From assembly GCA_963783785.1 (NCBI GenBank), contig CAWAOQ010000016.1, positions 1 through 64,000 on the forward strand: a stretch of DNA of 64,000 nt. Reading direction: 5' to 3'. This document shows, piece after piece, positions 17,806 to 27,106 of this stretch (the stretch's first letter is position 1; every line of letters starts with the position of its first letter). The notes under the pieces are model-generated. The model ran no database searches, was not told the origin of the DNA, and saw only the letters and a list, made by a program, of their open reading frames with translations. The translations under genes and the position numbers were made by a program. This DNA is from CADEEN01 sp963783785 (GTDB lineage: Bacteria; Pseudomonadota; Gammaproteobacteria; Burkholderiales; Burkholderiaceae_C).

Positions 17806-18585
17806 CTAGAAGCGTGGCGATCTCTTCTGGTTGAAGGCCGCCAGCCCCTCGCGATGCTCGGCGCTGTCGGCGTAGGCGTAGTGCGACTTGCGCTGCTCGG
17901 CACTGGACAGCGGCGGCGTTGCGAACTCGCGCAGCATGCGCTTGTTCAGGCGCAGTGCCTGCGGCGACAGCAAGGCCATCCGCTCGGCAGCCAGACGCGC
18001 TTCGGCGGCCACGTGGTCGTCGGGCACGACGCGGGTGACGAGGCCGCGCTCCCACGCCGCACGGGCATCGAGCACGCGCGCCTCGATCAGCAGTTCGCGC
18101 AGCGCTGTCGTGCCGAAAACGGCGGCGACGATCTGCAGTTCGGCCGGCGCCATCGGGAAGCCGAGCCGGGCGATCGGCACGCCGAAGCGGCTCGACGCGC
18201 CGGCAATGCGGATGTCGCAGCAGGCCGCGATCTCCAGCCCGCCACCGATGCAGGCCCCCGATATCTGCGCCACCAGCGGCAGGTCGCAGTCGAGCATCGA
18301 CTGCAGCGCCGGCAGGACCTCGTCCTCGTGGAAGCGGCGCAGCGTGTTCTCGTCGAAGCGAAAGTCGGCGAACTCCTCGATGTCGCCGCCGGCCGCGAAG
18401 TCGATGCCCTCGCCGGCGACGACCACCACGCGCACGTTGCCGGGCATGGCCTGCAGCGCAAAGAATTGCGCGCGCAGCTCGCGCCACATCGATACCGACA
18501 GCGCATTCAGCTTGTCCACGTTGGCCAGCGTGATGCGGGCAACGCCGGTCGCGCCGCCGGGATCGAAATGCACGCGCGGAGCCAT
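17806..18585 (-). CDS. enoyl-CoA hydratase/isomerase family protein
   Basis: A 259-residue crotonase-fold protein. GEGIDFAAGGDIEEFADF forms the first half of the oxyanion hole and ISGACIGGGLEIAACCDIRIA the second, with FGVPIARLGFPMAPAE following. The usual catalytic Glu of hydratases in the second helix position is not obvious, so hydratase activity is not certain. Gene neighbours place it in malonate or malonyl-CoA metabolism, where homologues are regularly found between a Bug receptor and matB. The ATG at 18585 is followed directly by the HFDPGGATGVARITL opening strand. Confidence 0.85.
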   Translation of the reverse strand: MAPRVHFDPGGATGVARITLANVDKLNALSVSMWRELRAQFFALQAMPGNVRVVVVAGEGIDFAAGGDIEEFADFRFDENTLRRFHEDEVLPALQSMLDCDLPLVAQISGACIGGGLEIAACCDIRIAGASSRFGVPIARLGFPMAPAELQIVAAVFGTTALRELLIEARVLDARAAWERGLVTRVVPDDHVAAEARLAAERMALLSPQALRLNKRMLREFATPPLSSAEQRKSHYAYADSAEHREGLAAFNQKRSPRF

Positions 18586-18593
18586 GGCGCTCG

Positions 18594-19580
18594 TCAATCC
18601 AGCTTGGCGCCCGAGGCCTTCACGACGCTGGCCCAGCGCTTGACTTCGCTGGACACGAACTTGCCGAAATCGTCGCCCCACAGGTTCGGCGTCTCGGCGC
18701 CCAGGCCGTTCCAGGTGGCCTTCAACTCGTCGCTGTTGAGCGCCTTCTTCATCTCGTTCTGCATCGCGGTGACGACTTCGCGCGGCGTGCCCTTGGGGGC
18801 CCACAGGCCGTACCAGGTCGCCACTTCGTAGTTCGGTGCACCACCGGCCGCGGCCAGCGGGATGTCCGGGAAGCCGGGCGCGCGCTTGTCCGAAGCCACC
18901 GCGATGGCGCGGATGCGGCCGTTCTTGATGTGCGTGGCCGACGAGCCGAGGCCGTCGAACATCAGGTCGACCTGGCCGGCGATCAGGTCCTGCAGCGCCG
19001 GGCCGGCACCGCGGTACGGGATGTGGGTGATGTAGGTCTTGGTTCGAGCTTGAACAACTCGCCGGCCAGGTGGTGCGAGGTGCCGTTGCCGGCCGAGCGT
19101 AGTTCAGCTTGCCCGGGTTCTTGCGCAGGGTGTCGAGCAACTGCGCCATCGTGGTGGCCTTCCCCGCTGCGGGTTGACGACGACACCTGCGGCACGCTCG
19201 AGATCAGCCCGACCGGCACGAAGTCGGTCTCGATGTTGTAGTGGCTTCGGGTACATCTCGGCGCGATGGTGTGGTGCCGCGCCCATGAAGAAGGTGTAGC
19301 CGTCGGGGGGCGCCTTGGCCGCGATGCCGGCCCCCAGCGTGCCCCGCCCCCCCCTTGTTGTCCATCAAGAACTGGCGGCCGCGTTCTTCCCCCCCCGCGA
19401 ACGCGGGCCCGCGAACGCATCGGTGCCGCCGCCGGGCGGGAACGGCACGACGGTGGTCACCGTTTGGTCCCCCCCCCCTCCCCCCCCCGCGGTGCGACGA
19501 GCGCCGCGACCGCGGCGGCACCAAAAGAGGATCTTTTTCAGCGTGTGCAGCGCGGTCTCCCCCGTTGTGGGTGTCGCTGA
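18594..19580 (-). pseudogene. Bug/TctC-type periplasmic receptor, broken by several frameshifts
   Basis: The C-terminal 120 residues are intact in one frame (IKNGRIRAIAVASDKRAPG, then TWYGLWAPKGTP) and typical of tripartite-tricarboxylate receptors. Going upstream, recognisable Bug pieces occur in changing frames: DLIAGQVDLMFDG, SAGNGTSHHLAGELFK, MAQLLDTLRKNPGKLNY, ETDFVPVGLISSVPQV, FFMGA and VVPFPPGGGTDAFA. The signal peptide is lost in the poly-C stretch. Such receptors bind malonate or related acids in the periplasm; no TctA/TctB membrane genes are nearby. The breaks occur next to obvious sequence artefact, so the gene is probably intact in the organism. Confidence 0.75.
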
Positions 19581-19760
19581 AAAAAACGGCGCCTGCCCCC
19601 GCCCCCCCCCACCTCGCCGGGGCGAAACGGCCCCCCCCAAGGGCCTCCACCCCCCCCCCCCCCTTTTCCCCCCCCCCCCCCCCCGGGTTGGCCTTCAGTC
19701 TCCCGCCCCGGGCGCGGGCGGCGATGTGGAAGGGGAACCCCCCCCCCCCCCCCCCCCCTG
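19340..19760. other. low-quality, homopolymer-ridden stretch (probable assembly artefact)
   Basis: Runs of C of 8 (19347), 8 (19389), 10 and 9 separated by one T (19469-19488), 9 (19602), 8 (19631), 14 (19650), 17 (19668) and 21 (19738) interrupt coding sequence of two conserved genes. Nothing like this occurs elsewhere in the 64 kb. The pattern fits an edge of two joined contigs or no-signal base calls (G on the opposite strand), not biology. The 3' end of the decarboxylase and the 5' end of the receptor gene are lost here. Confidence 0.85.
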
Positions 19761-20830
19761 CACCAGGTAATGCGCCGCCAGCCGCCACAGCGCATGGTGT
19801 GCATCGCCGGGCAGCGCCGCCAGCCGCGCGGCTTGCGTCAACGCCGCCAGGTCGCCGTTGCAGGCCTGGCGCAACCGTGCCAGCGCCTGCGTGGCGGTGT
19901 CGCCGAGCGTGCCACGTCGGCACGCTGCAGCCAGCCCACCAGGCTCGGGATCGGCGACAGGGTGCAGAAGGTCTTCAACTGCGGCAGTTCACGCTTGAGG
20001 TGCTCGGCCACGCGCTTGATCAGGAAGTTGCCGAGCGATACGCCGCGCAATCCCGGCTGGCAGTTGCTGATCGAATAGAACACCGCGACCTTGAACTGCT
20101 CGGGCGGCAGCGGCGGCGAGCGCTTGTCGATCAGCGGCGCGATCGCGCCGGCCATTTCCGGCAACAGCGCCACCTCGACGAAGATCAGCGGCTCATCGGG
20201 CAACTGCGGGTGGAAGAAGGCAAAGCAGCGGCGGTCGGGCTGCAGGCGCCGGCGCAGGTCGTCCCAGCCGTCGATCTCGTGCACTGCCTCGTGGCGGATG
20301 ATCTGCTCGAGCAATTGCGCCGGCGAGTTCCAGTCGACCTTGCGCATCTCGAGGAAGCCGGGGTTGAACCACGACGACAGCAGGTGCAGCAGGTCGGCCT
20401 CGACCACGCTCAGGTGCGGCCGCTTCGCCATCCGCTCCAGCAGCGCGCGACGCAGGCGAACGATCGCTGCCGTGCCGCCGGGTGCGCCGTTCAGGCGCCG
20501 GAACAGTTCCTGCCGCGGCGGCTCGGCCACATGGGCCAGGCGGATCAACTGTTCGGCACCCTGTGTCTCGGCATAGGCCCGCGCGCAATCGAGAACGCGC
20601 TGCGGGTCGGGATTGAAGTCGCTCGCCAGCCGGTCGAAGAAACGAGCGCGCTGCGCGTCGTCGAGAGCGTCGACGCGGCGCATGATCTCCTGCGCCAGCA
20701 GCGGTCCGTTGGCCTCGCCGCGCACCGACAGCAGGCGCCGGCAATCGGACAGCAACAGGCGCAACGGGGTCGAGTCGGGCATGGTCAGGAAGCGCGGGTG
20801 AGGCAGCGGGCGTCGGTGGCGGCTCGCCAT
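19760..20830 (-). CDS. malonyl-CoA decarboxylase, C-terminus lost
   Basis: Removes CO2 from malonyl-CoA to give acetyl-CoA, the second step of malonate use. The N-terminal helical domain is complete (FFDRLASDFNPDP, LIRLAHVAEPPRQELFRRLN), followed by the catalytic GNAT-like domain: FNPGFLEMRKVDW, HEAVHEIDGWDDLRRRL, FFHPQLPDEPLIFVEVAL, VFYSISNCQPGLRGVSLGNFLIKRV and FCTLSPIP with the reactive-site Ser region. The frame slips near 19915, and coding continues as ARLRQACNGDLAALTQ up to the poly-C run, about 100 residues short of the usual end. The ATG at 20830 is used; ATG 20782 is an alternative. It is the first gene of the malonate operon. Confidence 0.85.
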
Positions 20831-20977
20831 TACAGCATCCAGGCGGCCTGTCGACCCTGCCCACATTGCATTCGAGGCATCATCGGGGCCAGCGCGAACC
20901 GCGCCGCGACCTTCGCTGCGCCACGCCGGCCAGCGCCGCGCCTCATCCCCACACGACGTTCAACAGGAGACCACCAC

Positions 20978-21874
20978 ATGCAACGCATCGGATTCATCGG
21001 CGCCTCGGGAATGATGGGCCACGGCATGGCCAAGAACCTGCGGGCCAAGGGCTATCCGCTGGCGCTCACGGTCCACCGCAACCACGAGCGCGTGGCCGAC
21101 CTGCTGGCCGCGGGGGCGACCTTGGCCGCGACGCCGGCCGAGCTGGCCCGCGGCAGCGACATCGTGTTCCTGTGCGTCACCGGGTCGCCGCAGGTCGAGG
21201 CCGCGGTGAGTGGGCCCGAGGGCCTGCTGGCCGGCGCGGCAAAGGGGCTGGTGATCGTCGACACCTCGACCGCCGAGCCCGAATCGACCAACCGTCTGCG
21301 CGCGCTGTGCGAGGCCCAGGGCGTGCAGTTCGTCGACGCGCCGCTGGCGCGCACGCCGACCGAGGCCGAGGCGGGGCGGCTGAATGTGATGGTCGGTGCC
21401 ACCGAGGCGCAGTTCGCGCTGCTCGAACCGGTGATCCGCGCCTTCGCCGAGAACGTGTTCCACGTCGGCGCGCCGGGCGCCGGCCATGTCATCAAGCTGC
21501 TCAACAACTTCATTGCGCAGGCCAGCTGCACGGCGGTGGCCGAGGCCTTCGCGGTCGGTCAGAAGGCCGGCGTCGATCTGCGTCAACTGATTGCACTGAT
21601 GTCGGCCGGGCTGGTCAACTCGGGGCTGATCCAGGTGATGGCCAAGACGCTCGACGGCGACCTGGCGGGCATGAAGTTCGAGCTCAACAACGCGCGCAAG
21701 GACATCCGCTACTACACCCACCTGGCCGAGAGCCTGGGCGTGCCGACCGTGGTCGGCGAGGGCGTGCATCAGTCGCTGGCGCTGGCCTGCTCGCTCGGCT
21801 ACGGCGGCAAGTTCGTGCCGTCGCTGGTCGAGGCGCAGGAAAAGATCACCGGCGCGAAGATCGTGCCGAGGTAA
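20978..21874 (+). CDS. 3-hydroxyisobutyrate dehydrogenase-family oxidoreductase
   Basis: A 298-residue NAD(P)-dependent beta-hydroxyacid dehydrogenase. The Rossmann motif is GFIGASGMMGHGMAKNL, with Ala-Ser in place of the more common Leu-Gly, so the dinucleotide loop is slightly altered. FVDAPLARTPTEAEAGRLNVMVG carries the substrate-binding segment and GHVIKLLNNFI the catalytic Lys. It may act on tartronate semialdehyde or a related 3-hydroxyacid; the exact substrate is not visible. The start follows ACAGGAGA. It is divergent from the malonate operon, with 147 bases between, which would suit a shared regulatory region. Confidence 0.88.
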   Translation: MQRIGFIGASGMMGHGMAKNLRAKGYPLALTVHRNHERVADLLAAGATLAATPAELARGSDIVFLCVTGSPQVEAAVSGPEGLLAGAAKGLVIVDTSTAEPESTNRLRALCEAQGVQFVDAPLARTPTEAEAGRLNVMVGATEAQFALLEPVIRAFAENVFHVGAPGAGHVIKLLNNFIAQASCTAVAEAFAVGQKAGVDLRQLIALMSAGLVNSGLIQVMAKTLDGDLAGMKFELNNARKDIRYYTHLAESLGVPTVVGEGVHQSLALACSLGYGGKFVPSLVEAQEKITGAKIVPR

Positions 21875-21904
21875 GTCGAATTGCCCGATGCGCGGCTCTT
21901 CCCA

Positions 21905-21985
21905 AGCGACCGCCGCGGATCCGGCTCTGCCGGTCCGCTGGCGGTGCCCCCTTGAGGGGGAGCGGCGAGCCGCTCCGGGGGTGGG
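21905..21985. terminator. hairpin-rich spacer between convergent genes
   Basis: Several short stems lie in a row: GCGGATCCGGC with GCCGGTCCGC, CCCCCTT with GAGGGGG, and AGCGGC with GCCGCT. No T tract is present. The position between two converging genes suggests a two-way terminator built from a common GC-rich spacer repeat; a related motif occurs at 23306-23375. Confidence 0.45.
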
Positions 21986-23305
21986 TCAGTAGAGCGTCCC
22001 GGGCGGAAACAGGCTCGGGATGAACAGCGCGATGCTGGGCCAGATGATCGTCGCGGCCAGCACCGCCAGCATCGGCACCAGCATGATCAGCGTGTCCTTC
22101 AACACGTCGACCAGCCGCACCTTGGCGATCGCGCAGGCGATCATCAGGCACAGGCCGTACGGCGGCGTGACCAGGCCGAAAGCCAGCGACACGATGCCGA
22201 CGATCGCGAAGTGCACCGGGTCCATGCCGGCGCTCATCGCCAGCGGCTGCAGGATCGTGCCGACGATGATGATCGCCGGGATGGCGTCGAGAAAACAGCC
22301 GACGACCAGGAACACGCCGGCGATGAAGAAGCCGGTGGTCGTCGGCCCCATGCCCCAGGTCTGCACGTTCTCGAGCAAGGCTTTCGGGATCTGGTAGTAG
22401 GCCAGCAGCCAGCCGAAGGCGCTGGCCGTGCCGACGCAGAACAGCGCCACCGCCGACAGCTTGCCGGTGTCGAGAAACGCGCCGTACAGCCCCTTCAGGT
22501 CCATCTCGCGGTAGACCCACAGCGACAGCGCACCGGCGTACAGCACCGCGATGCAGGCCGACTCGGTGGCGGTGAACCAGCCGAAGATCTTGCCGCCGAT
22601 GATGATGAAGGGCGTCATCAGCGCCGGCAACGACACCAGCGCCGACGCGAACACCTCGCGCAGCGTGGCGCGGGTGTAGGTCGGGTAGCCGCGGCGCTTG
22701 GCATAGACGTGCACGGTGGCCATCTGGGCCAGCCCGATCAACAGGCCCGGGATGATGCCGGCCAGCATCAGCGCACCGATCGACACCGTCAGCACGCCGC
22801 CCCAGACGATCATCAGGATCGACGGCGGGATGATCACCGCCAGCACCGCCGACACCGCGGTGATCGCGACCGAGAAGCTGACGTCGTAGCCCTCCTTGGT
22901 CTGCGCGTCGATGAAGATCTTGCTCTGGCTCGCCGCGTCGGCGGTCGACGAGCCCGACACACCGGCGAAGAAGATCGACAGCACGACGTTGACCTGCGCC
23001 AGGCCGCCCGGGAAGTGACCGACCAGCGCGCGCGAGAAGCGCACCAGCCGATCGGTGATGCCGCCGACGCCCATCAGGTTGGCGGTGAGCAGGAAGAACG
23101 GCACCGCCAGCAGGATGAAGGAGTTGTAGGCGTTGAAGGTTTCCTGGATCAGGTTCTGCGGGTCGAGCCGCTCCTCGAGCACGAAGATCGGCAGGCAGGC
23201 CAGGCCGAGCGCGAACGCGATCGGCACGCGCACGAACATCAGCGTGAAGAAGATGCCGAACAGGATCAGCGCGGCGGTCGAGGGGTCGAGTGTCGCGGCG
23301 GTCAT
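21986..23305 (-). CDS. dctM: TRAP transporter large membrane subunit (DctM)
   Basis: A 439-residue ion-transporter-superfamily protein with about 12 membrane segments. It carries the re-entrant-loop signatures VSGSSTADAASQSKIF and LVTPPYGLCLMIACAIA, and KIFGWFTATESACIAV in between. It drives Na+-coupled import of an organic acid handed over by the DctP receptor. The start is the ATG at 23305; the open frame goes further upstream into a spacer repeat. It is the last gene of dctPQM. Substrate is unknown; the receptor belongs to a TRAP subgroup without a clear characterised model that I can name. Confidence 0.93.
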   Translation of the reverse strand: MTAATLDPSTAALILFGIFFTLMFVRVPIAFALGLACLPIFVLEERLDPQNLIQETFNAYNSFILLAVPFFLLTANLMGVGGITDRLVRFSRALVGHFPGGLAQVNVVLSIFFAGVSGSSTADAASQSKIFIDAQTKEGYDVSFSVAITAVSAVLAVIIPPSILMIVWGGVLTVSIGALMLAGIIPGLLIGLAQMATVHVYAKRRGYPTYTRATLREVFASALVSLPALMTPFIIIGGKIFGWFTATESACIAVLYAGALSLWVYREMDLKGLYGAFLDTGKLSAVALFCVGTASAFGWLLAYYQIPKALLENVQTWGMGPTTTGFFIAGVFLVVGCFLDAIPAIIIVGTILQPLAMSAGMDPVHFAIVGIVSLAFGLVTPPYGLCLMIACAIAKVRLVDVLKDTLIMLVPMLAVLAATIIWPSIALFIPSLFPPGTLY

Positions 23306-23375
23306 TGGTGCACCCCGGGCGCTGCGCGCCGTCCCTCCGAGAGGGAGCATTCGCCCTTGAGGCGGACCGGCGGGC
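23306..23375 (-). repeat. spacer repeat between dctQ and dctM
   Basis: About 70 bases with nested inverted motifs (CCGGTCCGCC, CTCCCTCTCGGAGGGA, GGCGCGCAGCGCC). It resembles the spacer at 21905-21985 on the other side of dctM and the GC-rich intergenic filler seen in many Burkholderiales. It may be a REP-like remnant or affect dctM expression by RNA folding. Confidence 0.45.
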
Positions 23376-23886
23376 TCATACCAGCACCTCCTCGCGACCC
23401 ATCAGCACCCTGATCGCGTTCAGCAGGTGTTCGCCCTGGAACAGCACCCAGGTCACGCCGGTGAGCGGCCAGGCGATGTGGATCAACCACAGCGGCAAGT
23501 CGGCCAGCTCGGAAGTGCGGTTCCAGGCGAAGCGCGTGAACTCCCAGCCCCACCAGACGAACACCAGCCGCGAAGATCAGCACGAAGACACTGGAGATGA
23601 TCTTCAGCAGTGCAGAGGCACGCGGCCCGAGACGCGGCCAGACGTCGACATCGAAATGCGTGCTCTCGCGGATGCCGATCATCGCGCCGATCATGATCAT
23701 CCAGACGAACAGGAAGCGCGCCATTTCCTCGGTCCAGATGTAGCTCGGGATCAGCGACGTGTAGCGCGAGAAGATCTGCAGGCTGACCGGGATGATCAGG
23801 ATCGCCACCGACGTGGCCAGCAACCACGACAGCAGGCGGCTGTACGCCGCCGTGATGCGCTTGAGGACTTGGCGAAAGAGGTTCAT
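23376..23886 (-). CDS. dctQ: TRAP transporter small membrane subunit (DctQ, one frameshift)
   Basis: Four-helix membrane protein that binds DctM. Helix 1 is LLSWLLATSVAILIIPVS, followed by SLIPSYIWTEEMARFLFVWMIMIGA with the conserved family motif. Around 23565 one extra base breaks the frame after SSVFVLIFAA; the continuation MFVWWGWEFTRFAWN then LPLWLIHIAWPL is the normal second half. The corrected length is about 170 residues. The ATG lies immediately after the T tract of a hairpin terminator, and I see no ribosome site, so translation may depend on a later start or on structure. Confidence 0.85.
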
Positions 23887-23887
23887 G

Positions 23888-23920
23888 CAAAAACAACGGC
23901 GACGTGATGCACGTCGCCGT
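23888..23920 (-). terminator. intrinsic terminator between dctP and dctQ
   Basis: On the minus strand a perfect 11-bp stem (ACGGCGACGTG pairing with CACGTCGCCGT, 3-base loop) is followed by TTGTTTTTG. This is the clearest factor-independent terminator in the window. It lies inside the operon, which would let the receptor be made in excess of the membrane subunits. Confidence 0.85.
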
Positions 23921-23951
23921 CGGGCTCCGGGTTGTGGCTGCGACTCGTTGA

Positions 23952-24945
23952 CTAGATGGCCTTTGATCTTGGCGAAGATCGCCTCGGCGCCCACTTCCTT
24001 GGCGTAGGCCTCCATCACCGGATCGGCCAGCTTCTTCATCGCGTCGCGATCGGTGAAGGGCACGCGCTTCAACTTGTTGGCCTTCTCCAGCGCCTCGAGC
24101 TTGGCCGAGTCCTCGGACGATTCGACCTCGCGGCCGTAGGCGCCGGCCTCCTTGCCGGCCTTGACGATCGCGGCCTGCAGGTCGGGCGGCAGCTTGGCGA
24201 AGGTCTTGCCCGAGAAGCAGATCGGCCGGATCGTGATCGCGTGCTGCGTCATCGACAGGTGCGGCGCGACTTCGAAGAACTTCATCGCCTCGACGCCCGC
24301 GGCCTCGTTCTCGCCGGCCGAGATCACGTTGTTCTGGATCGCGTTGTAGACCTCGTTGTAGGCGATCACCGTCGGGCTCATGCCGATGGCGCTGAAGGTG
24401 CGGCTCCAGATCGGTGCGCCCTGCACGCGCACCTTCAGGCCCTTCATCTCGGCCAGGTTGCGCACCGGCTTGTTGACGAAGATGTTGCGCGTGCCGCCGC
24501 CGGCGTAGCCGATCAGCATGACCTCGGCGTTCTTCGCCACCTCGTCGGCGATCGGCTTCAACAGGTCGGCGTCGAGCACCTTGTTCCAGTGCGCCAGGTC
24601 GCGGAACAGGAACGGCGCGTCGATGAACGGCGCGGCTTTCGAGAACGTCGACATGTGCGCCGGCGACACGATGCCGTAGTCGACGGCCTTGCCCTGCGCC
24701 ATGTACTCGAAGTACTGCTTCTCCAGCCCGAGCTCGCTGTTGCGGTGCAGGACGAAGTTGATGGGCTTGCCGTAGTACTTCTTGACCAGTTCCTCGAACT
24801 TCAGCAGCGCCTTGTTGAACGCGTGGTCATCGTTGAACTGCACGGCGCCGTGCAGCGTGATCGCCTGGGCATGGGCCGTGCCGATGAAGGGGGCCGAAAC
24901 CGCTGCACCGGCAGCCAGCGAGCCGATGAACCGTCTGCGTTGCAT
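23952..24945 (-). CDS. dctP: TRAP transporter periplasmic receptor (DctP family)
   Basis: About 330 residues with a twin-arginine-like signal peptide (MQRRRFIGSL, cleaved near AHAQ). Family features: KYYGKPINFVLHRNSELGLEKQYFEYMAQG near the start, then KGLKVRVQGAPIWSRTFSAIGMSP with the conserved Arg that binds the ligand carboxylate, and AYNEVYNAIQNNVISAGENE. The frame as given lacks a stop and runs into dctQ; removing one base near 23957 gives ...AKIKGI-stop with the TAG at 23952-23954, just before the terminator stem. That is the likely true end. The gene is first in dctPQM. Confidence 0.9.
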
Positions 24946-25050
24946 GAATTGTCTCCTCGTGTGGGGTGCGTCAGGCTAGCAAGACGGCCGGGATCGCGCA
25001 TCGGGGTGTGCCCGAGGGGCGGCCTCGGCATGCCGGTAGAGTTCCAGCCC

Positions 25051-25770
25051 ATGAGCGGCGCAACCTTCGTTCTCGTGCACGGCGCCTGGGGCGGCGCCTG
25101 GATCTGGCGCCGCGTCATCGGCCCGCTGCGCGCGGCCGGGCATGAAGTGCACGCCGTCACGCTGACCGGCGACGGCGAGCGTGCGCACCTGCGGCGGCCC
25201 GACATCACGCTGCGCACGCACATCGACGACGTGCTCGGCCTGATCGACGCCGAGGAATTGCGTGACATCGTGCTGGTCGGCCACAGCTATGCCGGCCAGG
25301 TGATCACCGGCGTCGCCGATGCGCTGCTCTCGCGCGGCACCGGCACGCTGCGGCAGCTGGTCTATGTGGACGCGATGGTGCCGCTGCCCGGCGAGGGCTG
25401 GGGCAGCAACCATCCGCCCGAGGTGGTGGCCGCACGCCGCGCCGCGGCCGCGGCCAACGACAACGCGCTGCCGCCGCCGGACCCGCGTGACTTCGGCCTC
25501 GAAGGCGCCGATCGGGACTGGCTGCTCAGGCGGCAAGTGCCCCACCCGTTCGGACCCTATCGCGAGCCGATGCCGTTCGACGGTGCGCGCTGGGCCGCCG
25601 TGCCGCGCTGCTTCATCGACTGCACCCGGCCCGCCTATCCCACGATCGATGGTTCGCGCCAGCGGGTGCGCAGCCAGCCGGGCTGGCGCATCGTCGAACT
25701 GCCGACCGGGCATTGCCCGATGGTCAGCGCGCCCGAGTTGCTGACCCGGCACCTGCTCGCACTGGCCTGA
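25051..25770 (+). CDS. alpha/beta hydrolase (EstC/salicylate-esterase-like)
   Basis: A 239-residue hydrolase. TFVLVHGAWGGAWIWRR gives the oxyanion HGAWGG motif, VGHSYAGQV the nucleophile elbow with Ser, and TGHCPMVSAPELL the catalytic His; VYVDAMVPLPGEG is typical of the plant esterase/hydroxynitrile-lyase-like branch common in soil bacteria. Substrate unknown, possibly an ester of an aromatic or short-chain acid. The ATG at 25051 is chosen; an ATG 21 bases upstream is also in frame. It is divergent from dctP and reads toward the Liv-type operon, with 138 bases between. Confidence 0.85.
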   Translation: MSGATFVLVHGAWGGAWIWRRVIGPLRAAGHEVHAVTLTGDGERAHLRRPDITLRTHIDDVLGLIDAEELRDIVLVGHSYAGQVITGVADALLSRGTGTLRQLVYVDAMVPLPGEGWGSNHPPEVVAARRAAAAANDNALPPPDPRDFGLEGADRDWLLRRQVPHPFGPYREPMPFDGARWAAVPRCFIDCTRPAYPTIDGSRQRVRSQPGWRIVELPTGHCPMVSAPELLTRHLLALA

Positions 25771-25908
25771 CGCCGACGCCTTGTTGCTCGGGATTGGGTC
25801 GACTCGGGGTTTGCACGGGCGTGGTTTGACGCGCGCACGGCTGCGGATCGTGGCGCCACGCGGTAAGGTCTGCCCTTCGCACAACATGGCCACCAGGAGA
25901 TCCGCTCA

Positions 25909-27102
25909 ATGACTCGCAAGCTCTGTTTGACGCTGCTGCTCGCCGCGCTGTCGACCTTGCCGCTCGGCGCCCACGCCCAGGCCAAGGCCGGCGAGATCCG
26001 CATCGCCCACATCCACAGCAAGACCGGCCCGCTCGAGGCCTACGGCAAGCAGACGGCCACCGGCTTCATGATGGGCCTGGACTACGCCACCGGCGGCACG
26101 ATGGAAGTGGCCGGCAGGAAGCTGGTGGTGATCGAGAAGGACGACCAGGGCAAGCCCGACGTCGGCAAGAGCCTGCTGGCCGCGGCCTACGGCGACGACA
26201 AGGCCGACATCGCCGTCGGACCGACATCCTCCGGCGTGGCGCTGGCGATGCTGCCGGTGGCCGAGGAGTACAAGAAGATCCTGCTGGTGGAGCCCGCGGT
26301 CGCCGATTCGATCACCGGCGACAAGTGGAACAAGTACATCTTCCGCACCGGCCGCAACTCGAGCCAGGACGCGATCGGCAACGCCGTTGCACTCGACAAG
26401 GCCGGCGTCAACATCGCCACGCTGGCGCAGGACTACGCCTTCGGCCGGGATGGCGTGAAAGCGTTCAAGGATGCCGTGAAGACGGCCAGGATCGTCCACG
26501 AGGAATACCTGCCGACGACCACCACCGACTTCACCGCCGGCGCACAGCGCCTGATCGACAAGTTGAAGGACCTGCCTGGCCGCAAGGTGATCTTCATCAT
26601 CTGGGCGGGTGCCGGCAACCCGTTCAAGATCGCCGACCTCGACCTCAAGCGCTACGGCATCGAGATCGCCACCGGCGGCAACATCCTGCCGGCGATGGCC
26701 GCGTACAAGAACTTCCCCGGCATGGAGGGCGCGACCTACTACTACTTCGGCATCCCGAAGAACCCGGTCAACGAGTGGCTGGTGGCCAACCACTACAAGC
26801 AGTTCAAGGCCCCGCCCGACTTCTTCACCGCCGGCGGCATGAGCGCCGCGATCGCGGTGGTCGAGGCGCTGAAGAAGACCAAGGGCGATGCCAGCACCGC
26901 CAAGCTGAGTGCCGCGATGGAGGGCATGAGCTTCGATACGCCCAAGGGTCGCATGACCTTCCGCAAGGAAGACCATCAGGCGATGCAGAGCATGTATCAC
27001 TTCAAGATCAAGGTCGATCCGGCGTTCCCGTGGGGCGTGCCCGAACTGGTGCGGGAGATCAAGCCCGAGGAGATGCAGGTGCCGATCCGCAACAAGCGCT
27101 GA
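25909..27102 (+). CDS. Liv-type (branched-chain amino-acid family) ABC receptor
   Basis: A 397-residue periplasmic binding protein with a signal peptide ending AHAQ (about residue 24). Type-1 binding fold: IRIAHIHSKTGPLEAYGKQ starts lobe one, GPTSSGVALAMLPVAEEY and YIFRTGRNSSQDA are ligand-side loops. It belongs to the LivJ family, whose members also take up aromatic acids, amides and urea, so the ligand is open. An AGGAGA site precedes the ATG. It opens an operon with a PHB depolymerase and four transporter genes; the gap to the next gene is only 4 bases. Confidence 0.9.
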   Translation: MTRKLCLTLLLAALSTLPLGAHAQAKAGEIRIAHIHSKTGPLEAYGKQTATGFMMGLDYATGGTMEVAGRKLVVIEKDDQGKPDVGKSLLAAAYGDDKADIAVGPTSSGVALAMLPVAEEYKKILLVEPAVADSITGDKWNKYIFRTGRNSSQDAIGNAVALDKAGVNIATLAQDYAFGRDGVKAFKDAVKTARIVHEEYLPTTTTDFTAGAQRLIDKLKDLPGRKVIFIIWAGAGNPFKIADLDLKRYGIEIATGGNILPAMAAYKNFPGMEGATYYYFGIPKNPVNEWLVANHYKQFKAPPDFFTAGGMSAAIAVVEALKKTKGDASTAKLSAAMEGMSFDTPKGRMTFRKEDHQAMQSMYHFKIKVDPAFPWGVPELVREIKPEEMQVPIRNKR

Positions 27103-27106
27103 GGCG

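Noticed and set aside
19340..19760. C runs as G-quadruplex or regulatory low-complexity DNA
   Set aside because: They break two conserved genes and are confined to one place; sequencing or assembly artefact explains them better.
23376..24945. A natural DctP-DctQ fusion protein (547-codon open frame)
   Set aside because: The linker is read from a terminator hairpin, and removal of one base restores a stop at the normal DctP end.
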